From the NCBI GenBank assembly GCA_003118195.1, contig BEXV01004505.1:9768-23312 (forward strand): 13,545 bases of DNA, written 5' to 3'. The stretch comes from Hemicentrotus pulcherrimus (taxonomy: Eukaryota > Echinodermata > Echinoidea > Camarodonta > Strongylocentrotidae). Shown here piece by piece: positions 7,201 through 13,545 of the stretch. The position numbers and the translations under genes were made by a program. The stretch's first letter is position 1, and each line of letters opens with the position of its first letter. The notes beneath the pieces were generated by a model. That model had not been told where the DNA came from, made no database searches, and worked only from the letters and a program-made list of their open reading frames with translations.

Positions 7201-10069
7201 TGTATACCACAAAAGATCAAAAGGTCAAGGGTCAATCATCAAGAAGGGCATCTCAAGACTTGCCACCTTGTCAGGGGGTCAGCAGTGTGTTTGTTCCGGA
7301 AACAATCCCTCTAGATTTGGATAGTGACAATGATGATGGTGATGATGATACAGAAGAAGAGGGAGGAGACCACATGGAGCGTGTCTGCAGTGGACTTGGT
7401 AGAGGTAACAGAGCAAATAGAATGGTCAGAAAGATCTCAAAGCAAAGGAGACAGAGGAATGCCAAAGACCACTGTGTGGTTGTCCCTGAGACTGTACCAA
7501 TGGACTCTATCTCATACCCTTGTGATTCTCTACTAGAAGAGTCAGACCTTTTGATAAGTGATGCAGGGGGACATTTCATTCCTTTAGAACAGTCCACTCC
7601 AATGCTCCCAGTCCCATCATCAAGTGATTCCTCAAGAAGAAAAGCATTCCACTCTACTGATTCAGCATCTCCTGCGTATTCAGGTGGCAAGCGCAGTCAA
7701 AAAGGCATGATTCCGCCAACAGAATCGCAGCTGTCTGTTGACTTCTCTATCACACAGATGTCTCCAACTTTTGCCAGAAGCAGGTCCACACCTAGTAGAC
7801 CGGAGAGTGTTGCCCAGTCCTCATCTTCAAGGCATAGAGCAGTATCTCATGCAGGAAAAGCGATCGCAAGCCATGAAACCCCAATAGGTAACATTCCATT
7901 TACTCCAGAAAACATTCATTCCAACGTTAAAATGATATCCTCTAGATCAGAGACGTCTAACCCTGCCTGGGACACCTCAGAAGACACTAATCAGGTGAGG
8001 AATAGTCGTGCAGTCACCCCTGACTATGATGAAAGTGGACAATCGGAGGCCTCCTTCCTGATTCTGCAGCAACATCCTAGCTCTAGAGGTCCTTCACAAG
8101 TGCGATCTTCAGGAGGGTCATCAAAAGAGGGAGCTGTCCACCTTGAGGTTCAAAAGAAATTGCTCGCAGATAGTGAGGGTGAACGGAGGAAAAAAAGAAG
8201 ATTATCAGATGAATTTAGAGTCGAAATTGCAAGCAAGAAGACAAAGACAGTAAAACAAGAAGACGTTTCTTTTGTTAGCAGTCAGAGGGATGAAAAAGAA
8301 TTGTGCAATAGAGATGGAAGACCCAAGGTATCGAGTACCAAGACAGAAAGTTCAGGAGAGACTTTGGAAAGTGAGTCAAGTGCAGCAGCATATGTTCAGA
8401 AAACTCATCACAATGACAAAAGTGTCAGAGTAACTGGGACGAGCCCACATCTGCATACCTGTGATAATCCCAAGTCAATGAAACAGACCAGGTTGACCAA
8501 AGACTCTTTCAAAGCAGTTATCAGCGAAGACGGTCAGAGACTCAAGAACCTGAATGGCGGGGCTCGCGTCTACGTTGATTCTCAGTATGATCCCTACCTG
8601 CAACAAGCCATTCAGGAATCCATGGAAGTGCAGAAGGGACTGAACCATGATGAGAGGAAGGGTAATGGGGATTTCAAGGTACCAAGACTGCCAAAGACGC
8701 TGGACCGTGAACGGAAATCTAAAGGTTCTTCCTCATCTGGGGCTTCTAGTAGGAGACCTCATCTTAACGATGATGATGATGTTGCAATAATGGAGGAGAA
8801 TGAATACACTTCTTTAGTTGACGAAGGAGATAATCCCGATGACAATGAGGATGAAGATTTGAATGGAAGTATCGATCCAGCTGTTCGCTTCAGTTTTATT
8901 GGCAATGAAGAAGATGAAGACCACGGTGGTGAAGAATGGAAGCCAAATGAAGCGAAGAGAGCAGATGCTAGTGGAAACATTAGGTCTTTCCTTGTGCTTC
9001 CTAAAGACTCTGGGACTAATCAAAGAAGAGGCAGAACTGATTTTCCCCTGGACAATATGGTAAAAGCTTGTAAATCATCTAGGGCAAACTATGATGAACT
9101 GGAAGAAAAAAAGGAAGAAAGCATACACAAACTCCTTGTGGAAGACAGCTTGGATGACATGTTTGAAGATGATGATCATGACGATGGCAATGGTGAAAAC
9201 GTTCGTGGTTGTCCCGGCCCTGACAAAGACACACAAGATCAGGGAATAGAAATTGCAGAGGGTTATGGTCTTGGGGAAGACAACATTCCTGAGACATCTG
9301 TCCATGGAAGGGCCAAGCTTGAAGATGGCTCCCTACACGATCCTGGTATTGATCCTCTGGAAAGACGACCAGGAGAGACAGATGAGATGGCTTCCTCCTT
9401 TGTTAGAGAGTTTGACTGGTAAGAAAAATATATCAAACTTGATACATCTGATCTCTTGTTGCACTAAAATGACATGAGACTAGCTGGAAAAGTGACTCTA
9501 TTGTGCAATGCATGATTCTTGGATTGCCTTCTACCACCGTAAACATTGCAATGTCTTGAAGATGGGTCAAATAAAAACTTTTCATACATGAAAGTTTTAC
9601 CATTGTAGGAATATTCCTATATTTAGCCCTTAAATACTGTTACATCATGCACTAATGTGTATAATTTTGGTATTACTATACAATGTTTTAAAAGTGATCT
9701 ACCCAATTTGCATACAGGTTGATCCAAACATTTGCAAGACATAAATGATAAATTAACATATTGTATGGCTGAATCAAAAATATTATTACAATTTTTTTTA
9801 ACGGTTTCAAATCAGTGGGGAATGTGTTTGTGTATCTATCGATATGGTGGTAGATTAAAGTGATAATTGTTATGATCAACTGCTAAGTTAACATACATAA
9901 AATATTATTGCTAATGATCGGAGGTATAATAACTGATTATGTGGTAAATGATATTTCTTGCAGTCTTCCTCAGAGAGACGATGCTCCAACTTACAAGTTC
10001 AAGGATGTAGTGAGGAAGAGAGATGAGAGACAAAGGCTCAAAGGATTCGACTGCAAGGAATGTGCTGGG
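4155..10069 (+). CDS. RBBP8: CtIP/RBBP8/Sae2-family DNA end-resection factor, spliced, 3' end outside window
   Basis: The join is 4155-4251, 4835-4907, 5153-5251, 5899-5960, 6994-9418 and 9964-10069: 2862 nt and 954 codons with no stop, all phases matching. Family knowledge: CtIP is the nuclear cofactor of MRE11-RAD50-NBS1 that starts 5' resection of double-strand breaks. Seen: residues 16-88 form heptads (coiled coil, the expected oligomerisation region); basic clusters at 132-138 and 508-513 look like nuclear localisation signals; 112-918 is mostly disordered, acidic and rich in SP/TP and SQ; 827-835 reads EDSLDDMFE, close to the NDSLEDMFD of human CtIP; 934-952 has VVRKRDERQRLKG then CKEC, the entry to the Sae2-like C-terminal domain with its zinc-binding CxxC. 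The human protein is 897 residues, so this one should reach about 1010-1025. The C-terminal segment with the CxxC partner and DNA-binding residues is not in the window. Family call is firm; orthology and first-exon structure are inferred. Confidence 0.88.
4555..4700. repeat. CT-rich tract in intron 1
   Basis: Pyrimidine-rich DNA (TCTCTC, CCCCC and CTTTTCTC units) within the 583-bp intron between coding exons 1 and 2. Not coding. Confidence 0.7.
4835..4907 (+). CDS. RBBP8: CtIP homologue coding exon 2 (coiled coil)
   Basis: This exon has a strong acceptor (tttctttcatgcag) and donor (GTGAGT). It encodes FEEIEKEAISLIESNEKL and onward, about residues 34-56, with hydrophobic residues at heptad spacing. 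It enters with two bases of the Leu33 codon and leaves with ga, completed by the first base of the next exon to give Glu57. At 73 nt it is too short to be found without splicing logic. Confidence 0.85.
5153..5251 (+). CDS. RBBP8: CtIP homologue coding exon 3 (coiled coil)
   Basis: A long pyrimidine tract leads to AG at 5151-5152, and the donor GTACCT starts at 5252. The exon encodes residues 58-89, including QKRYRECKQENRDLKQQLAT. This resembles the human CtIP segment around RNTLQEENKKLSEQLQQK at the end of its coiled coil. The split codon ag|g gives Arg90. The intron that follows is 647 bp. Confidence 0.88.
5656..5688. repeat. (ATTT)n microsatellite in intron 3
   Basis: About eight tetranucleotide units with one ATCT interruption. 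Confidence 0.8.
5899..5960 (+). CDS. RBBP8: CtIP homologue coding exon 4
   Basis: The acceptor is ttgtacag and the donor GTATGT. The exon encodes residues 91-110, beginning QNEIQSPQSDN and ending KPKGKE, where the coiled coil gives way to disordered, charged sequence. It ends with one base (g) that pairs with at of the next exon to give Asp111. At 62 nt it is the shortest coding exon and ends phase 1, so skipping it would shift the frame. Confidence 0.82.
6217..6240. repeat. 24-bp perfect palindrome built of ACATGT units
   Basis: TATA, then CATGTACATGTACATG, then TATA reads the same on both strands. Related TACATGTACAT pieces occur near 12015 and 12132. It lies in intron 4. Confidence 0.8.
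6310..6605 (+). mobile_element. tRNA-derived SINE (plus orientation) with triplet tail
   Basis: The head carries pol III promoter-like boxes: TGGTTCATT near 6333 (A-box-like) and AGTTTGAATCT at 6373-6383 (8 of 11 matches to a B box), spaced about 40 bp. A body follows with GGCAAGACATT (6390-6400) and AAATGGGTACCTGGC (about 6433-6447). The tail is ATT, GTT and then CCA triplets to 6602. The body core is shared with the neighbouring minus-strand element. The family name is not certain; a Deu-type or related central domain is possible. The 5' edge is approximate. Located in intron 4 of the CtIP homologue. Confidence 0.75.
6551..6602. repeat. (ACC)n triplet tail of the plus SINE
   Basis: An ACT/ACC run of about 17 triplets. 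The long Val or Thr frames read through it on either strand are artefacts of the repeat. Confidence 0.85.
6645..6935 (-). mobile_element. tRNA-derived SINE (minus orientation) abutting exon 5
   Basis: Read on the minus strand, an A-box-like ATGGTTAAGTCGCCGG (6910-6895) is followed by GCGGTTCGTGACCCG (6875-6861), which matches the B-box consensus at 10 of 11 positions. The shared core GGCAAGACATT and AAATGGGTACCTGGC come next, and the tail is ATT repeats at about 6644-6656. The minus-strand 5' end lies only about 60 bp upstream of the exon 5 acceptor. The plus strand of this element supplies the 75-codon open frame in front of exon 5. Confidence 0.78.
6958..6993 (+). promoter_or_regulatory. 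Splice acceptor of exon 5 with (TTTC)n microsatellite as polypyrimidine tract
   Basis: Five or six CTTT units run directly into ctattgcctttag. The microsatellite itself serves as the pyrimidine tract, so its length could affect splicing. Exon 5 joins in phase here, supporting its use. Confidence 0.75.
6994..9418 (+). CDS. RBBP8: CtIP homologue giant coding exon 5 (disordered, motif-rich)
   Basis: This 2425-bp exon encodes residues 112-918. The open frame runs upstream to 6771, but the protein enters at the acceptor after cctttag (6992-6993); sequence before that is SINE and intron. Motifs seen: IILVED (172-177, SUMO-interaction-like), PLDLD (216-220, CtBP-like), two VPETxPxD units (211-218 and 274-281), SPTF (367-370, BRCT type), a basic cluster (508-513), VKQE (530-533, sumoylation consensus), a UIM-like helix (643-658), several Asp/Glu runs, and EDSLDDMFE (827-835). 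About nine or ten SP/TP sites and several SQ sites fit CDK and ATM/ATR control, as known for CtIP. The donor is GTAAGA at 9419. Confidence 0.9.
9419..9963 (+). other. Intron 5 of the CtIP homologue
   Basis: This 545-bp intron has donor GTAAGA and acceptor ttcttgcag. It is A+T-rich, with no repeat element or hidden exon recognised. Confidence 0.8.
9964..10069 (+). CDS. RBBP8: CtIP homologue coding exon 6, start of the Sae2-like C-terminal domain
   Basis: The acceptor is atttcttgcag and the donor GTATGT at 10070. The tg from exon 5 plus t gives Cys919, followed by LPQRDDAPTYKFKDVVRKRD and, at 949-952, CKEC. Human CtIP has VVRKKEERRKLLGHTCKEC at the matching place, so this exon is the best single proof of the family. 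C949 and C952 correspond to the conserved CxxC zinc ligands. The exon ends in phase 0 after Ala-Gly. The rest of the domain must come from exons after 13545. Confidence 0.92.
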
Positions 10070-10240
10070 GTATGTTTATTTCTTTTCATTGGTATCATAA
10101 TATTCTGAATTATTGAGTGCTTACTGTATTACATTTACGATGTCTGTAATGGCTTTAGAGAGCTACATTATTATTCAGTTCATGGGATTCAGGCTTGCAT
10201 GCTCCCTGAGGAGCTTTCAGCCAATTCAGCCAGACACAAT

Positions 10241-10591
10241 TTAAAGGGATCGTTTAACAATGTTAAATCTGAGATACATGGCCCTACCTGTTATCAGTGT
10301 CTGTGATATGGTGTAATATTGAAGCCCTACAAAAATTGCGCTTCAAAATCAAGAAGTGGCTCAAAAAGTAAAAATCTTAGAGTGACCGGTTTTCCCAAAC
10401 TTGTTTTCCCCAATAGACTATAGTCAAAATTTGTAATTCCAATCATAAATATCTTGATAATCAGACAGGCGATCAGTTTGTAAAAGTCATGGGGTTCCTG
10501 ACTGACATGAAGGTTTATAATTATCATTGCAGCATGAGCTAAATCCAGAATTTTGTTTCAGAATCTGAGACAAAGTTACCGGTCCCTTTAA
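10241..10591. mobile_element. MITE-like element flanked by TTAA (piggyBac-like ends)
   Basis: TTAA at 10241-10244 and at 10588-10591 bracket ends AGGGATCG (left) and, reverse-complemented, AGGGACCG (right). The inner sub-terminal ATCTGAGA/TCTGAGAC block is also inverted. TTAA target sites with short AGGG-type inverted ends fit piggyBac-type non-autonomous elements. The 351 bp contain no transposase. The right end could be chance similarity, so the call is moderate. Confidence 0.55.
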
Positions 10592-11629
10592 GAGATGCGC
10601 ACAATGCTGAGCAAATTTATAAATACGTTTACAAGTGCTGGGAATCAAAGTCAAGACCTTTGCATAGACTGCATTCAAGTGTTTACTACTTGACACCTCT
10701 ACAATATATTTTGATAAAAAAGAAAACTTGAGAGGTGTTATTTCCAAGTATTTTCCTGAGGAAATATTGCTGCGACACTGGTTGGAAATGAACTCGAGGG
10801 GCATTACATAAATATTGATGTGATCCTGTCAGATTAGACTGAATCTATGCTTATTAATTTCCAAGATACATGTATGTCATTAGATCACTAAATTCTTAAA
10901 ATTATGCTTGTGGTTGTTCCAGTATATTAAAGTGGTTGATAAGTGGTTTGAAATCTTTACTGCTGTTAAAGATTGAAGGCTGTGGGCTCAAACCCCTGTA
11001 TAGCCTTTACACTGCATCATCCAGCCATGTATTTCATATCAATATTCCTAATCTCCATTCTCTCTTTATACTAGTATTAATGAAAACACTGGTGGATGTA
11101 AACACTATTTTATGTTGCTTTTAAAATGTATGCACACAGGTGTATATGACTAGCTAGAATCCTCCAAACAAATGGAGGTTGTATATGCTGGAACTTGAGA
11201 GTTTTCCATGGATGCAACGACAAGGGCTATCGATCATGCTGATCGTAAAAGCAATGTATGAAAGTGATTAATAGTGGTATCATGTTTAACCAGGATTTTT
11301 ATTTATGACGTGACAACAGGCAGTGTCATTACCATAACTTAAGATAACTTTCAAAGGAATCAGGATCATGTACAATTTGGTATGCCCTATAGATCAATCT
11401 TGTCAGATTTCTTGGATGCTACAGTGTAGATGATAAAGAGCAAGATACTATCAATTCTAAGCTGCTGGGAATAATTTTCATCTTCACATGAAATTCTAAA
11501 CAAATGAGAAGTAAACATAGATTTGCATGCTTAGGGCCATCTGCCTGGCATGTTAAATAAACAATGTAAACGTGAATCAGGCCTATATCTACAGTATACA
11601 TATATGGGTGTTTGTGTCACTTTCTATCT
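10592..11629. other. Intron 6 sequence, no exon recognised
   Basis: A+T-rich. It contains small stems such as ACACCTCT/AGAGGTGT at about 10694-10740 and CCTCCA/TGGAGG at about 11161-11178. I looked for the expected continuation of the CtIP C-terminal domain (a second Cys with an RHR-type segment, and an FWEV-like motif) and did not find it. Confidence 0.55.
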
Positions 11630-11947
11630 CCTGGGAGGTGTTTCACAAAGAAAATAAGTCGAACTTAACTCTAAGTGTGACTTAAAAATTATGGAGAGCC
11701 ATTAGTAGCCTTAAATTTAAAAATATTCAAAAGTGAAAAAACAGTTATTTTAGACTTTTCATAAATTCCACAGCAAGAACAGGAAATCTCCCATGATAAT
11801 AGAAAATATGAATGATTTGAATCAACATTTTATGCCTTTTAAAATAACTTTTACAAAATATTTTCAGAGATGCTACGGCTTTCCATAATTTTTAAGTCCA
11901 ACTTAGAGTTAAGTTAAACTTAGGATCTTTGTGAAACACCCCCCTGG
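11630..11947. mobile_element. MITE with long inverted arms, GTGTTTCACAAAG ends
   Basis: The left arm (11635 to about 11702) and right arm (about 11876 to 11942) are imperfect reverse complements. They share GGTGTTTCACAAAG at the tips, then AACTTAACTCTAAG and GACTTAAAAATTATGG further in. CCTGG occurs in direct orientation at both edges (11630-11634 and 11943-11947), consistent with a 5-bp target duplication. The unpaired middle, about 170 bp, is A+T-rich and non-coding. It lies in intron 6. Confidence 0.8.
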
Positions 11948-12233
11948 TGAAACAAGGTTGTTGAGCTAGCTTGGCATGACTTGGTTATGTGACTTGAATA
12001 CTGGCCCAGATATATGTACATGTACATCATCGATTCAAACTTAACCTTGTTTACTCAAAATCAATGCCCAATCTGGACAAGATGCAGAAATATTCTGCAC
12101 ATCATTGTGTTTGTTGGTCTGAAACTACCGTACATGTATATATGGATTGCCTTTATGAGGTTGCATTCCAGTGTTTTTATCATAATTAGCAGAACTCACC
12201 TTGACATAGATGTAGAAGAAAAAAGAAACAGAG

Positions 12234-12260
12234 ACAACAACAACAACAACAACAACAACA
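12234..12260. repeat. (AAC)n microsatellite
   Basis: About nine ACA triplets in a row. Confidence 0.85.
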
Positions 12261-13165
12261 TGCGTGTGTTATTAGATCATCTCTTTTCAGTTATGAATCA
12301 ACTGTCAAGAAATAGATTCCAAACCATACGGCCGACCCACCAAAGTTTTGGTGACTGACTATTTTTCGTTTGTTATTCCCACCAGCAAAAACAATGCCAG
12401 TTGTGCCATACTGTAACAAATGTTCTGTGCAAAGCAAACGTCACTGAAGATCAAGGATCCTGTCTACTTTATTTCTCTTTCTGTAACCTGACCCTTTACC
12501 TCAAAGTATATTGTAAAAAGCCTCGTTCACACTAAGGGGCCTTGTTTTAACGGGCTCAATAAACTGCACAAAACAACAACAAATGAACAAATAGAAAAGC
12601 TATTTGGCAGAAGCTACAGAAATGAAGATAAGTAGATTGATCTTCAGGTATGTGTTTCATCTCAATTTAAAAGACTTTGATATTTAAGCAAAATAATGAT
12701 ATTCTGTCTCAAGTTTTATGTTCTCACAATGATAAATCAAAAACACAACTTTTGTGTCACTTTATGGAAGACTACTCTGGAGTCTGGATGGATAATGTTT
12801 TTTTTTTTCTTTCTTTCTTTATTTTATGACTGGGTAAACAGACCTAGAAGAAGAGGGCATCTTTATAAAAAAATAAAAAAAATAAATAAATCAGGTGCAT
12901 ATCCAGAACTTGGCCTAAGGAGGAGGAGGGGCAAAACTTCTCTTTCTATGACTAATATACCGCTGTTTTAGGGTCCTGGTTTGCAATACAGGGGGGGTGG
13001 ATCGCCCAATTTGTCTTATTTTGGGAAGAAAAAAGTAACTGAGAATTTCTACATTTCATTTGTTTCTTTACTGACAATTATTCCCTGGTCTGCTTCTGAC
13101 TTGTATACAAATTGTGGCTGCATTCTTTTTTCTTGGTCAGAAATCTGTCAGGAGTGGAAAAATTG

Positions 13166-13176
13166 CCCCCCCCCCC
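13166..13176. repeat. Poly-C run
   Basis: Eleven consecutive C residues. Confidence 0.85.
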
Positions 13177-13490
13177 ATACCTCTCTTTAAAATACTAAAG
13201 AGTGAATAGAATGCTAGCTAGCGTGCTAAAACTGTTTGTTAAAGTTTGACAGTATAGATACTTGATCTGTATTTTCTTACAAATGACCATGAAATGTAGC
13301 ATTTTAAAGAAGCCATGCACTTTGTACAGTAGCGGCAAGGTGACAGTGATTTAAAGTGAATACTGATTTGCATCCTGTTCCTGTTCCACTTTGATATACA
13401 ATGCATGTAGTATTTAAATAATGATAGTAGAATAGTGAGAGTAATGACATGCACTTATCTAAATTCAAAGCAATTTGAAATTAAATAAGC

Positions 13491-13545
13491 GAGAGAGAGA
13501 GAGAGAGAAAGAAAGAGAGAGAGAAGAAAGAGGAAGACGGAAAGC
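13491..13545. repeat. (GA)n purine-rich microsatellite at the window end
   Basis: GAGA units with GAAA interruptions reach the right edge, so the full length is unknown. Confidence 0.85.

Larger units (their letters stand above)
11948..13490. other. Intron 6 continued, no exon recognised
   Basis: A+T-rich DNA with an (AAC)n run (12234-12260), T-rich and TTTC tracts (about 12798-12826), an A-rich stretch (about 12868-12892) and an 11-base C run (13166-13176). The open frames here have no recognisable protein features. The remaining C-terminal exons of the CtIP homologue were not seen. Confidence 0.55.

Noticed and set aside
7271..7690. 139-codon minus-strand open frame, and other opposite-strand frames within 6994-9418
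   Set aside because: They are shadows of the large CtIP exon. Their Ser-rich content mirrors the acidic GAT-rich plus strand.
13016..13036. Possible FWEE-like peptide resembling the FWEV motif of the CtIP C-terminus
   Set aside because: It occurs without the flanking conserved residues, and without a suitable acceptor or frame.

Overview
The window is eukaryotic nuclear DNA, most likely from a marine invertebrate deuterostome, with a sea urchin or other echinoderm as my best guess. The reasons are a spliced gene with GT-AG introns, A+T-rich non-coding DNA, abundant CT/GA and other microsatellites, tRNA-derived SINEs, and several short fold-back (MITE-like) elements. The species cannot be fixed from sequence alone.

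One gene is supported, on the + strand: the 5' two thirds and more of a CtIP/RBBP8/Sae2-family DNA end-resection factor. Six coding exons join in frame: 4155-4251, 4835-4907, 5153-5251, 5899-5960, 6994-9418 and 9964-10069. They total 2862 nt, exactly 954 codons. The identification rests on an N-terminal coiled coil with CtIP-like sequence, a conserved acidic EDSLDDMFE segment, and a final exon carrying VVRKRDERQRLKG followed by CKEC, the start of the CtIP/Sae2 C-terminal domain. The rest of that domain (roughly 55-70 residues) was not found and should lie beyond 13545. The giant fifth exon (about 808 residues) is largely disordered. It carries candidate partner-binding motifs: an SPTF BRCT-type phosphopeptide, a PLDLD variant of the CtBP motif, SUMO-related motifs and an unexpected UIM-like helix.

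Layout: 1-4118 is upstream DNA without a recognised gene. It holds a GC-rich perfect hairpin (109-153), a 728-bp near-perfect palindromic element (1142-1869), a long CT-rich tract (2560-2910) and a small palindrome with nuclear-receptor half-sites (3421-3444). The range 4119-10069 is the gene. Its fourth intron contains two convergent tRNA-derived SINEs sharing a central core (about 6310-6605 and 6645-6935), the second abutting the big exon. The range 10070-13545 is intron, with a TTAA-flanked MITE (10241-10591), a second MITE with long inverted arms (11630-11947), and microsatellites.

The most noteworthy observations are the UIM-like and SUMO-related motifs in a CtIP homologue, the retained SPTF motif alongside apparent loss of LxCxE and of the N-terminal CxxC, an upstream ORF overlapping the start codon, and the very young long palindrome. 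I do not see a wholly new biological system here.
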